Below are positions 10,811 through 20,175 of a DNA stretch of 64,000 nucleotides, in pieces. Source of the stretch: Mixophyes australis (taxonomy: Eukaryota > Chordata > Amphibia > Anura > Limnodynastidae); the NCBI GenBank assembly GCA_036250195.1, contig JAVHZZ010000003.1, positions 41,575,835 to 41,639,834 on the forward strand, read 5' to 3'. A program made the translations under genes and the position numbers. The notes under the pieces are model-generated. The model saw nothing but the letters and a program-made list of their open reading frames with translations. It was not told the origin of the DNA and did not search any database. Position 1 is the stretch's first letter. Each line of letters opens with the position of its first letter.

Positions 10811-10819
10811 AAAGAGTTG

Positions 10820-12805
10820 TGCAGTCGGGTAGGTCAGTGTCAGGAACTCAGAATTGCAGTCAGGTAGCAGGGTGTCAAGAACTCAGGATTGCAGTCAGGT
10901 AGCAGGGTGTCAGGAACTCAGGATTGCAGTCAGGTAGCAGGGTGTCAGGAACTCAGGAGTGCTGTCAGGTAGAAGCGTGTCAGGAACTCAGGATTGCAGT
11001 CAGGCAGCAGGGTGTCAGGAACTCAGGATTGCAGTCAGGTAGCAGAGTGTCAGGAACTCAGGAGTGCAGTCAGGTAGCAACGTGAAAGGAACTTAGGAGT
11101 GCAGTCAGGTAGCAGAGTGTCAGGAACTCAGGTATGCAGTCAAGTTGCAGGGTGTCAGGAACTCAGAAGTGCAGTCAGGCAGCAGGGTGTCATGAACTCA
11201 GGAGTGCAGTCAGGCAGCAGAGTGTCAGGAACCCAGGAGTGCAGTCAGGTAGCAGAGTGTCAGGAACTCAAGATAGCACAAGGATAGCAATGTGTCAGGA
11301 ACTCAGGATAGCACAAGGATAGCAATGTGTCAGGAACTCAAGATTGCAGTCAGATAGTAGGGTGTCAGGAACTCAGGTTTGCAGTCAGGTAGCAGGGTGT
11401 CAGAAACTCAGAATTGCACACTGGTAGCAGGGTGTCAGGAACTCAGGAGTGCAGTCAAGTAGCAGAGTATCAGGAACTCAGGATTGCACCCAGGTAGGGG
11501 AGTGTCAGGAACTCAGGATTGCAGTCTGGTAGGGGAGTGTCAGAAGGCCACAGGTAGTAGAGTGTCAGCATCTCAGGTTTGTACTTAGGTAACAGTGTGT
11601 TAGGAGCACAAGGATAGTAGAGTGTCAGGAACTCATGATTGCACTCTGGTAGCAGAGTATCAGGAACTCAGGAGTGCAATCAGATGACAGAGTGTCAGGA
11701 ACTCAGGATTACACTCAGGTAGCAGGGTGTCAGGAATTTAGAATTGCAGTCTGGTAGGGGAGTGTCAGTATCAGAGTGTCAGGAACTCAGGAGTATACTT
11801 AGGTAACAGTGTGTCAGGAGCACACGGATAGCAGAGTGTCAGGAACTCAGGAGTATACTTAGGTAACAGTGTGTCAGGAGCACACGGATAGCAGAGTGTC
11901 AGGAACTCAGGAGTATACTTAGGTAACAGTGTGTCAGGAGCACACGGATAGCAGAGTGTCAGGAACTCACGATTTCACAAGGATAGCAGAGTGTCAGGAA
12001 GTCATGATTGCACCCAGGTAGGGGAGTGTCAGGAAGTCATGATTGCACACTGGTAGCAGGATTTCAGAGACTCAGGATAGCATATTGCTAGCAGAGTGCC
12101 AGGAATTCACATTGCACACAGTTAGCAAAGTGAGAGGGACTTGTGATTACACACAGATAACATGATGCCAGAAACTCAGGTTGTCAGAAGCAGTCTGCAG
12201 TCTGGTAGGGGAGTGTCAGAAGGCCACAGGTAGTAGAGTGTCAGCATCTCAGGTTTGTACTTAGGTAACAGTGTGTTAGGAGCACAAGGATAGTAGAGTG
12301 TCAGGAACTCATGATTGCACTCTGGTAGCAGAGTATCAGGAACTCAGGAGTGCAATCAGATGACAGAGTGTCAGGAACTCAGGATTACACTCAGGTAGCA
12401 GGGTGTCAGGAATTTAGAATTGCAGTCTGGTAGGGGAGTGTCAGTATCAGAGTGTCAGGAACTCAGGAGTATACTTAGGTAACAGTGTGTCAGGAGCACA
12501 CGGATAGCAGAGTGTCAGGAACTCAGGAGTATACTTAGGTAACAGTGTGTCAGGAGCACACGGATAGCAGAGTGTCAGGAACTCACGATTTCACAAGGAT
12601 AGCAGAGTGTCAGGAAGTCATGATTGCACCCAGGTAGGGGAGTGTCAGGAAGTCATGATTGCACACTGGTAGCAGGATTTCAGGGACTCAGGATAGCATA
12701 TTGATAGCAGAGTGCCAGGAATTCACAATTGCACACAGTTAGCAAAGTGAGAGGGACTTGTGATTACACACAGATAACATGATGCCAGAAACTCAGGTTG
12801 TCAGA
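10820..12805 (+). repeat. Minisatellite array, about 35-bp unit, with higher-order duplication
   Basis: The unit is close to GTGTCAGGAACTCAGGATTG plus CAGTCAGGTAGCAGG. Copies are fairly uniform to about 11500, then variant units appear (GGAGCACACGGATAGCAGA, TACTTAGGTAACAGTGTG). A block of about 660 bp starting at TCTGGTAGGGGAGTGTCAG (11525) recurs at 12200 with the same order of variants. The first copy has three 60-bp sub-units at 11780-11960 and the second has two, which shows recent unequal exchange. There are no spacers, so it is not CRISPR. Confidence 0.95.
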
Positions 12806-12809
12806 AGCA

Positions 12810-13895
12810 GGATCAGGACCAAATCACAGTATCTGGTACTTTGTGATAGCATAAGCTCAACAGTGTTCTGTCCTGAATCCAGGGAATGTCAGTGTTAAAG
12901 GCCAAGCAACAGGTGCAGCTTGCAGGTCCTAGGGATTGTAGCAGGATGCACTAACACTAGTTGGAACTGCAGAAATATAAGATACAGCAGTATCTCTGGA
13001 TGGAGTACGGTATTACAACAAAGTGCACAGTCAGTAGGGACCAGAGCTACAAGCCCTGACAGAATGAGTGTGGCTCTCACCCTATCAGGTGCCACATTCA
13101 GTTAACACCCCCCTTAATTTATAGACGTTTGAATCCCCAGTTGTTGGCGGTGGTATGAGTAAGCCTCACAAACAAAACAGTGGAACCTCAATGTCACCAT
13201 TAGGGGGTCATCATCAGATAGGCTTAATATTTGCAGGATTCAAGACGAAAAACCTGTTAATCATGTTCAATCTCTCTGATTTCAACCTCTTTCCAGAAAG
13301 GTGCTTCAGGCTTTTCCATTTGTTTCTTTATATAGGAGAGGATATAGGCAAGTTTCAACAAGTTTATGTGTAGGAGGGAGAAGGGTGTGATCCTCTCTTA
13401 CAAATAACCCCCAACAAACAGATCTGTAGGAGTAAATACAAAAACAATTTAGCCTTTTACTTCATGATCTAGAAATGTTTGGCTGTATTATCAGGTTGTG
13501 TAAGCTGAAGCTGAGCATTTCAATATCCCCACATAAAAGGATTCCCTGTAAGGTGAAAGTACTGGCGTGTAATCCTCTCTGTGAACCTACATTGTTTGCA
13601 TGATCGTTATGTGTATTTTAGCATAACACATTTGGAGGAATTGAAGCAAATAGGAACATGTCTTTACTTAGAGGAGCCTAGTAATAAAGGTAAAGTAGGA
13701 CACACAATGTACATGCTCTCATCCCCCTTTTCTTTTAATTGATATACTCTCAAAACCTCGTTCTTAGCACAATGGATGTATGGCATTCACATAAGGGTGT
13801 TATTTACTAACGCATATGAAAACTTGCGCAGTGCAGTAATCTACAATCAGCAATTCGCTATGATCAGCGTATGTGTTAGACCCTACCGCTAGACA
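12810..13895. other. Unassigned sequence
   Basis: No gene recognised. Small open frames at 12895-13105 and 13155-13373 are without domain or conserved motif. No terminal repeat was found. Confidence 0.3.
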
Positions 13896-13898
13896 CTA

Positions 13899-14234
13899 GG
13901 TGCCTAATTCATTAAGGATCTTAATTTGAGAAACTTCTTATTTCAGTCTCCTGGACAAAACCATGATACAATGCAAGGGGTGCAAATTACTATTCTGTTT
14001 TGCACATAAGTTAAATACTGACTGTTCTTTCATGTAGCACACAAATACTTGATAGCTTATTTGTACAATGGAATTTAAAGTTGATATTTGTGTGTTACAT
14101 GAAAAAAACAGTCAGTATTTAACTTATGTGCAAAACAGAATACTAATTTGCACCCCTTGCATTGTAACATGGTTTTGTCCAGGAGACTGAAATAAGAAGT
14201 TTCTCAAGTTAAGATCCTTAATGAATCAGGCCCC
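13899..14234. mobile_element. Long palindromic MITE, about 335 bp
   Basis: The arms read TCATTAAGGATCTTAA...TTATTTCAGTCTCCTGGACA and, inverted, TGTCCAGGAGACTGAAATAA...TTAAGATCCTTAATGAATCA. Inner arms GTGCAAATTACTATTCTGTT, TTAACTTATGTGC and GTAGCACACAAATA also pair. The same palindrome is at 34155-34491 and a decayed relative at 23855-24170. A transcript would form one long hairpin. Confidence 0.85.
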
Positions 14235-14427
14235 AGGTGAATATCTAAAACCAGCAAGTTTCCGGTAGAGCTTGATATGCCCCCAGGACTTGAGCTCAAG
14301 GTAGTATGGTCTTATCTGAGTACCAACTTACTGTAGGGGTATGAAGACTATAGCAAGGTATAAACGGACTGCGAGCTGAGTGGAGCAGGAAACAGGGTTG
14401 ACAGTCAACAAGAGAATAACTAGGAAC

Positions 14428-15181
14428 TGTTAGGAACCCCTCCAGCCGGCACAACACAACCCGGAGTCTACTCTGCCAGTCAGGTGTTCACTGGAGCCCC
14501 TGATGGTGGGGACAGACTGGGCTGCAGACTGACAGAGGGTCGTGAAGTGTGTACCGGCTGGGGAGAACCCAGGCAAGAAGAGTCAGGTCCACGCAGGGGT
14601 CAAAGGCCGGCAGCAGGTAACAGTAATGATGAACAAGCTGAGGTCAGAGGTCACAGGCAAAGTAGCAGAACGGGTAAACAAGCCAAGGATCAGGGTCACA
14701 GGAAACACAAGCAAAGTCCAATACGAAGCCAAGGGTCATACACGGGAAGTCAAACGTAGATACAGGATACAGGAACTGGAACAAGCAGGTCAGCAGACTG
14801 GAGCACAGAAGCTATAACCGGCAATGAGGCAGCAGACCTCATTGCCTTAAATACCCAGCTGAACCAATCACAGGAAAAACACACTCCTGCAGGTTAATAG
14901 AGCAGTCACTAATAGAGCCAATCAGGGCTTGCCCCTGGCCTGCACAGTTGCAGGCTAATGCCTGTAATTGCCTCCTATAATCTGCCCATATTAATTAGCC
15001 CACAGGCTGTAGAACGCTGCGCCCGGCTTCCTCCTATTGCCGGGACGCAGCTCTGAAGCGTCTGCTGGTTGCCCCGGCAACGGCCGGGTTATGGCCGGAA
15101 ATGACGTCCCGGTCGCCATGGCGATGGCCGGGACGCGGGTGAGTGAGTCGCGGCGGCTGGGCACCGCCGCGGCTCGTAACA
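14428..15181 (-). repeat. 3' LTR, 754 bp
   Basis: On the minus strand this is the downstream LTR. It begins TGTTACGAGCC and ends GGGGTTCCTAACA when read in element sense. The pol frame runs 148 bases into it before stopping. It is identical to the 5' LTR except for one base. Confidence 0.95.
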
Positions 15182-18100
15182 GTACCCCCCCCTTGAGGAG
15201 GGGTCGAGGGACCCCGACATCCTGGTTTTCTAGGGAATTTTTTGAAGAACTCCTTCAGTTTCTTTGGGGCATGGAGTTGTCTCCGCGGAACCCAAGATCG
15301 CTCTTCTAATCCGCGATTCCTCCATTGTATAAGGAAATGCACCTGTCCTTGAACATTTTTAGAATCAAGGACCTTTTGAATCACAAATTTTTTTGGCCCA
15401 CTGGAACCTCTCCCAGGCACACTTGAAGACTGGGCTTGACCAGGATAAAGCACTGGCTTCAATAGAGAACAATGAAAGGTGTTTGGAATTCTTAATGAGC
15501 CTGGAATTTTTAACCTAAATGCGACGGAGTTCACCTGCTTGATGATAAGAAACGGCCCGATGAACTTAGGGCCCAATTTCTTGCAAGGTTGTCTGAGCCT
15601 GATATTTTTTGTAGACAGCCAGACTTTCTGGCCAACCTTAAGGGAGCAGGGGGTACGGTGTCGGTCCGAATTTTTTTTTGCAACAAGTGAGGCTTGTTTT
15701 AAAGATGAATGTACTTTCTTCCAGACAACTCTGAGATCCCTGGCAGTGGAACGGATCTCCTGAATACCAACGGACTGGAGTGAATACAAAGAGTTAGATC
15801 TGGGGTGGAAACCATAATTGCAAAAGAACGGAGAGGTTTTCGTGGATGAGTGACAGGAGTTGTTACAGGCAAATTCTGCCCAGGGCAACAAGGAGGACCA
15901 GTTGTCATGGAACTCCGATATGTAGCATCGCAAGAACTTCTCCAATGACTGGTTAACCCTTTCAGTCTGCCCATTTGACTGAGGGTGGTATGCAGATGAT
16001 AAACTGACCTTGATTCCCAGGAGGGTACAGAATGATCTCCAGAACTGCGCTATGAACTGGGAACCCCGATCGGAGACGATGTCTGTAGGGAGTCCATGGA
16101 GGCGGAAAATGTGTTGAATGAACAAGACTGCCAAATCTCGAGCAGTAGGAAGCCTAGTGAGTGGAATGAAATGCGCCATCTTGCTGAACCGGTCTACCAC
16201 GACCCAAATGGTATTGTGTCCCGCAGAGGGTGGCAGATCGACTATAAAGTCCATGGACAGATGTGTCCAAGGTTTACCAGGGGCGGCCAACGGAACTAAC
16301 TGACCTACCGGGCAAGTCCTGGGAACTTTGTTCCTGGCACAAACTTCACAGGACCGGACGTGACTCTTGACGTCAGCAGACAGAGACGGCCACCATACAG
16401 TACGGGAAAGGATTTCCAGTGTTTTGTAGACTCCAGGATGCCCAGCAGTCCGACTGTTGTGTGCCTCAGCAAGGACTGTCTTCCTTAGATGAACTGGGAC
16501 AAATAAACATCCTGCCGGAGTGTTATCAGGAGCCAACCTCTGGAACCTTTGTAAGGTACAGCTCAAATCTTGAGTTAATCCGGCATGAATCATAGACACA
16601 GGAACAATAGGCTCTGGGCAGGTGACCGGAGCATGATGTGCCAGGAAACTTCTAGACAGGGCGTCCGCTTGAATATTTTTGGAACCAGGACGATAGGTGA
16701 TAATAAAGTTGAACCGAGTGAAGAACAGCGACCACCGAGCCTGTCGGGGTTTCAGACGTTTGGCTGACTGTATATACTGTAAGTTTTTATGATCCGTTAT
16801 AACGGAGATCTGGTGTGCAGCGCCTTCCAACCAGTGCCGCCATTCCTCAAAGGCCCATTTAATTGCCAGCAATTCTCGGTTTCCCACGTCATAGTTGGTT
16901 TCCGCTGATGAGAACTGACGGGAAAAAAAGGCACATGGATGTAAGCGGTGGGTCTGGGGGTCTTTTTGTGACAAGACGGCCCCAGCACCGACGTCAGACG
17001 CATCTACCTCAAGAACAAACGGTACCCTAGGATCCGGATATCTGAGAACCTGAGCAGACACAAAAGCTTTCTTCAGGGTTTTGAATGCATTTATTGCCTG
17101 TTGTGACCAAACAGTTGGATCACCTCCTTTGCGGGTCAAGGTGACGATAGGAGCCACGATATCAGCAAAGCCGCCAATAAACCTCCTGTAGTAATTGGCG
17201 AATCCCAGGAATCTCTGGACCGCCTTGAGGTTATTCGGTTGTATCCAATCCAGAATTGCTTGGACCTTGGTTGGGTCCATGGAGAAACCTTCTGAGGAGA
17301 TTAGATAACCGAGGAAGGATACCTTCTGGACCTCGAACTCGCATTTCTCGAGTTTAGCGTAGAGGTGATGTTCCCGTAATTTCTGTAGGATTTGTCTGAC
17401 ATGAGCCTGGTGCACAGACAACGATTTTGAATATATGAGGATGTCATCTAAGTAAACAACAACAAAGTGTCCCAGGAACTCACGTAACACCTCATTAATC
17501 AAGTCCTGAAATACGGCAGGAGCATTACTAAGGCCAAACGGCATGACCAGGTATTCGTAATGGCCCGAGAGCGTGTTGAAAGCAGTCTTCCACTCATCAC
17601 CTGCTCTAATACGTATGAGATTATAGGCCCCACGAAGATCAATTTTTGTGAAGATAGTGGCTCCTCTTAATTGATCAAAAAGAACGGAGATGAGGGGAAG
17701 GGGGTAGGTGTTCTTAACCGTAATAAGGTTCAGCCCTCGATAATCGATACAGGGTCTGAGTCCACCGTCCTTCTTGGGTACAAAGAAACACCCCGCTCCT
17801 ACTGGGGACTTGGATGGCCTGATGAAGCCCTTCTCCAAGTTTTCGTCAATATACTCCTGCATGGATTTGGTCTCTGGACCAGAGAGAGGATACAAGCGTC
17901 CCTTGGGTAATTTAGAGCCCGGAATGAGCTCAATGGCACAGTCGAAATTGCGGTGCGGTGGTAGTGTGTCAGCAGCCTTTTTGGAGAAAACATCCCAGTA
18001 GTCATGATACTGAGAAGGGAGCTGCTCCGGAATAGACTGAATAATACGTAGAGGTAGTGTCAAGCAAGACTGTGTACAATGGGGGCTCCACTGGACAATT

Positions 18101-18567
18101 TCTCCTTTTGCCCAATCCATGACGGGGTTATGGCAAGATAGCCAAGGGTGGCCCAGAATTAAAGGAACCGAAGGACATTCGATAAGACGTAAGACTATGG
18201 ATTCCGAATGGAGAGCGCCAATGTTCAACTGTAATGGTGGGGTCTCCCAAGTAATCTTGCCGCCTGGCAACGGACTACCATCTAAGCCACATACCGTAAT
18301 GGCAGATTGGAGTTTAATCCGCGGAATCCCAGCAGAGCGGGCAAACTCGATGTCAAGGAAGTTACCAGCAGCTCCACTGTCAATGAAGGCTGATAGTTTC
18401 GTAGAACGAGCACTGAACGTGAGCTGTGCAGGGACCAATAGTGCATTTTTCTGGGAGACAATTTGCAGACCTAAGTGAACTCTCCCCTCGTTCCTTAGGC
18501 ATGCTCTTTTCCCGACTTGTTTGGGCAAGAACGGGAGAAGTGGCCTCTTGCGCCACAATATAAACAT
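15034..18567 (-). CDS. pol: Retrotransposon Pol: PR-RT-RH-IN-chromodomain (1177 aa)
   Basis: Polyprotein that copies the RNA and integrates the DNA. Protease has DSGA at residues 63-66. Reverse transcriptase spans about 220-400, with Asp310 in TKIDLRGAY and YLDD at 372-375. RNase H has Asp522 (EVDAS), Glu565 and Asp592. Integrase has an HHCC finger (His703, His710, Cys740, Cys743), a D,D35E-type core (Asp773, Asp833, Glu869), GPF at 1004-1006 and a chromodomain at about 1060-1112 ending ERSWVPRRQLHAPKKLKEFF. The chromodomain is thought to guide insertion towards particular chromatin. The first ATG is at 18567, but expression is expected by -1 frameshift from gag, so the true N-terminus is the fusion point. 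The last 49 codons lie inside the 3' LTR. All catalytic residues I looked for are present. Confidence 0.95.
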   Translation of the reverse strand: MFILWRKRPLLPFLPKQVGKRACLRNEGRVHLGLQIVSQKNALLVPAQLTFSARSTKLSAFIDSGAAGNFLDIEFARSAGIPRIKLQSAITVCGLDGSPLPGGKITWETPPLQLNIGALHSESIVLRLIECPSVPLILGHPWLSCHNPVMDWAKGEIVQWSPHCTQSCLTLPLRIIQSIPEQLPSQYHDYWDVFSKKAADTLPPHRNFDCAIELIPGSKLPKGRLYPLSGPETKSMQEYIDENLEKGFIRPSKSPVGAGCFFVPKKDGGLRPCIDYRGLNLITVKNTYPLPLISVLFDQLRGATIFTKIDLRGAYNLIRIRAGDEWKTAFNTLSGHYEYLVMPFGLSNAPAVFQDLINEVLREFLGHFVVVYLDDILIYSKSLSVHQAHVRQILQKLREHHLYAKLEKCEFEVQKVSFLGYLISSEGFSMDPTKVQAILDWIQPNNLKAVQRFLGFANYYRRFIGGFADIVAPIVTLTRKGGDPTVWSQQAINAFKTLKKAFVSAQVLRYPDPRVPFVLEVDASDVGAGAVLSQKDPQTHRLHPCAFFSRQFSSAETNYDVGNRELLAIKWAFEEWRHWLEGAAHQISVITDHKNLQYIQSAKRLKPRQARWSLFFTRFNFIITYRPGSKNIQADALSRSFLAHHAPVTCPEPIVPVSMIHAGLTQDLSCTLQRFQRLAPDNTPAGCLFVPVHLRKTVLAEAHNSRTAGHPGVYKTLEILSRTVWWPSLSADVKSHVRSCEVCARNKVPRTCPVGQLVPLAAPGKPWTHLSMDFIVDLPPSAGHNTIWVVVDRFSKMAHFIPLTRLPTARDLAVLFIQHIFRLHGLPTDIVSDRGSQFIAQFWRSFCTLLGIKVSLSSAYHPQSNGQTERVNQSLEKFLRCYISEFHDNWSSLLPWAEFACNNSCHSSTKTSPFFCNYGFHPRSNSLYSLQSVGIQEIRSTARDLRVVWKKVHSSLKQASLVAKKNSDRHRTPCSLKVGQKVWLSTKNIRLRQPCKKLGPKFIGPFLIIKQVNSVAFRLKIPGSLRIPNTFHCSLLKPVLYPGQAQSSSVPGRGSSGPKKFVIQKVLDSKNVQGQVHFLIQWRNRGLEERSWVPRRQLHAPKKLKEFFKKFPRKPGCRGPSTPPQGGGTVTSRGGAQPPRLTHPRPGHRHGDRDVISGHNPAVAGATSRRFRAASRQ
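15182..15194 (-). promoter_or_regulatory. Polypurine tract for plus-strand priming
   Basis: Read in element sense, AAGGGGGGGG followed by TAC abuts the 3' LTR. A purine run directly upstream of the 3' LTR is the usual plus-strand primer of LTR retrotransposons. Confidence 0.8.
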
Positions 18568-19349
18568 AAGCCTTGTGACCGTCTCCTGTCTCTCTCCTCA
18601 GAGGAAAGACGGTATGCTCCCAATTGCATTGGTTCCTCACCATCCTGGGAGATAGGAACGAAGGCGGATGGAGGTGATGAAGTTTCCTTTTCAGTTTTCC
18701 GCTCTTTATATCTCCTGTCAATTTTAATGGAGAGGTGCATCAGATCCTCCAGAGAGCTAGGAGACGGGTATTGCACCAGCGAATCTTTAATCTGTTCAGA
18801 TAGGCCGACACGGAACTGACTACGTAAGGCAGGGTCGTTCCATCCACTGTCAGGTGACCATCTACGGAATTCCGTGCAGTATTCTTCTGCCGACCGTCTG
18901 CCTTGTTTCAAGGACCGTAGGTGAGCTTCCGCGGAGGCCACTCGATCCGGGTCATCATACAGTAAACCCAATGCCTCAAAGAAGGAGTCTACGGACTGCA
19001 TGGCCGGACTGGTCTGTGGCAAAGAAAACGCCCAGGACTGGGGGTCACCCTGTAGAAGGGAAATAATAATCCCAACTCGTTGCTGCTCTGAACCGGAGGA
19101 GCGGGGTCTCATCCGAAAATAGAGCTTGCAGCTCTCCCTGAAGTTCCGAAACAAGGTTCTATTTCCGGAGAACCGATCCGGTAAATTCATTTTGGGCTCA
19201 CAGATGGGATCTGGAGGAGATTGTGAAGCTTTTGTGGCTTCTTCTTGAACAGACATACGCTCAGCCAATCCCTGCATCATCTGATACAAAGACTCAACAT
19301 GGCCTGCTAGGGTTTGTGCCGGAGACAGTGTGGATCCACTTGCATCCAT
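18495..19349 (-). CDS. gag: Retrotransposon Gag with CCHC zinc knuckle (284 aa)
   Basis: Structural protein that should assemble the particle and bind the element's RNA. It starts 34 bases after the 5' LTR, an unusually short leader that leaves room only for the self-priming site. Residues 55-80 (MNLPDRFSGNRTLFRNF and following) and 150-200 (RSAEEYCTEFRRWS, then FRVGLSEQIKDSL) match the capsid core of sushi-class Gag, the lineage from which the mammalian PEG10/RTL genes were domesticated. One zinc knuckle, C-X2-C-X4-H-X4-C, lies at residues 262-275, nine residues before the stop. The N-terminal 40 residues may form a short coiled coil. Pol overlaps the last 73 bases in the -1 frame. Length is ordinary for the group, with no internal stop or frameshift. 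Confidence 0.92.
   Translation of the reverse strand: MDASGSTLSPAQTLAGHVESLYQMMQGLAERMSVQEEATKASQSPPDPICEPKMNLPDRFSGNRTLFRNFRESCKLYFRMRPRSSGSEQQRVGIIISLLQGDPQSWAFSLPQTSPAMQSVDSFFEALGLLYDDPDRVASAEAHLRSLKQGRRSAEEYCTEFRRWSPDSGWNDPALRSQFRVGLSEQIKDSLVQYPSPSSLEDLMHLSIKIDRRYKERKTEKETSSPPSAFVPISQDGEEPMQLGAYRLSSEERDRRRSQGLCLYCGARGHFSRSCPNKSGKEHA
18507..18525 (-). promoter_or_regulatory. -1 ribosomal frameshift region, two slippery heptamers
   Basis: In the gag frame, C CCA AAC lies at 18525-18519 and G GGA AAA at 18513-18507; both have the X XXY YYZ form in the correct phase. Pol is in the -1 frame and overlaps gag by 73 bases, so a slip at either site gives a Gag-Pol fusion. Which one is used, and whether a pseudoknot follows, cannot be told by eye. 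The overlap and phase are seen; frameshifting is inferred. Confidence 0.7.
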
Positions 19350-19372
19350 CCTAATCTTGTCTCCGTGAGTGG

Positions 19373-19383
19373 GCCGGTTATAA
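19373..19383 (-). promoter_or_regulatory. Self-priming primer-binding site
   Basis: Immediately after the 5' LTR the element reads TTATAACCGGC. There is no TGG, which a tRNA primer (ending CCA) would need. Ten bases (TATAACCGGC) are the exact complement of GCCGGTTATA in the LTR at 19778-19769, at the predicted 5' end of the RNA. In Tf1 and the sushi group the RNA's own 5' end folds back and is cleaved to prime minus-strand DNA. The match and position are seen; the mechanism is inferred by family. Confidence 0.75.
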
Positions 19384-20137
19384 TGTTAGGAACCCCTCCA
19401 GCCGGCACAACACAACCCGGAGTCTACTCTGCCAGTCAGGTGTTCACTGGAGCCCCTGATGGTGGGGACAGACTGGGCTGCAGACTGACAGAGGGTCGTG
19501 AAGTGTGTACCGGCTGGGGAGAACCCAGGCAAGAAGAGTCAGGTCCACGCAGGGGTCAAAGGCCGGCAGCAGGTAACAGTAATGATGAACAAGCTGAGGT
19601 CAGAGGTCACAGGCAAAGTAGCAGAATGGGTAAACAAGCCAAGGATCAGGGTCACAGGAAACACAAGCAAAGTCCAATACGAAGCCAAGGGTCATACACG
19701 GGAAGTCAAACGTAGATACAGGATACAGGAACTGGAACAAGCAGGTCAGCAGACTGGAGCACAGAAGCTATAACCGGCAATGAGGCAGCAGACCTCATTG
19801 CCTTAAATACCCAGCTGAACCAATCACAGGAAAAACACACTCCTGCAGGTTAATAGAGCAGTCACTAATAGAGCCAATCAGGGCTTGCCCCTGGCCTGCA
19901 CAGTTGCAGGCTAATGCCTGTAATTGCCTCCTATAATCTGCCCATATTAATTAGCCCACAGGCTGTAGAACGCTGCGCCCGGCTTCCTCCTATTGCCGGG
20001 ACGCAGCTCTGAAGCGTCTGCTGGTTGCCCCGGCAACGGCCGGGTTATGGCCGGAAATGACGTCCCGGTCGCCATGGCGATGGCCGGGACGCGGGTGAGT
20101 GAGTCGCGGCGGCTGGGCACCGCCGCGGCTCGTAACA
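19384..20137 (-). repeat. 5' LTR, 754 bp
   Basis: Upstream LTR in element sense, ending one base from the primer-binding site. It contains an inverted CCAAT box (19820-19824), a TATTTAAGG box (19801-19809) and, about 30 bases downstream of that box, the predicted RNA start. No AATAAA was found within the LTR. Confidence 0.95.
19776..19824 (-). promoter_or_regulatory. LTR promoter: CCAAT, TATA-like box, hairpin at predicted start
   Basis: In element sense the order is ATTGG (19824-19820), TATTTAAGG (19809-19801), then a perfect 10-bp inverted repeat GGCAATGAGG/CCTCATTGCC with a 7-base loop (19802-19776). The right arm lies about 25-34 bases after the TATA start, where an RNA polymerase II start is expected. 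The exact start site is inferred from spacing only. The same promoter is present in the 3' LTR at 14820-14868. Confidence 0.7.
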
Positions 20138-20175
20138 GGAACAAGCCGAAGGTCAAGGCAGATTGTAGACACGAG

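Larger units (their letters stand above)
14428..20137 (-). mobile_element. Intact Ty3/gypsy LTR retrotransposon, sushi/Tf1-type chromovirus
   Basis: A 5710-bp element on the minus strand. It has two 754-bp LTRs running TG...CA, a 5-bp TSD GGAAC (14423-14427 and 20138-20142), a single uninterrupted gag and a single uninterrupted pol. Pol order is protease, reverse transcriptase, RNase H, integrase, chromodomain, which places it in the chromoviruses. I counted one difference between the LTRs (C at 14671 region, T at 19627 region), so insertion is very recent. There is no envelope gene. The priming site and frameshift site are intact (separate entries), so the copy looks competent on paper; activity itself is not shown. 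Confidence 0.95.

Noticed and set aside
10820..12805. 35-bp repeats as a CRISPR array or a coding repeat protein
   Set aside because: Units are contiguous and vary throughout; open frames of about 60 residues shift between units and stop often.
14484..14817. Plus-strand open frames in the LTRs (also 19314-19773)
   Set aside because: The frames appear twice only because the LTRs are duplicates, run antisense to the element, and have no domain.
15037..18478. Plus-strand open frames opposite pol
   Set aside because: They are shadows of the real minus-strand pol gene with no recognisable domain.
19350..19383. Ordinary tRNA primer-binding site after the 5' LTR
   Set aside because: No TGG within the first bases; complementarity to the element's own RNA start is the better explanation.
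14428..20137. Endogenous retrovirus with envelope
   Set aside because: Pol runs directly into the 3' LTR, so there is no room for env; the chromodomain places it with Ty3/gypsy chromoviruses.
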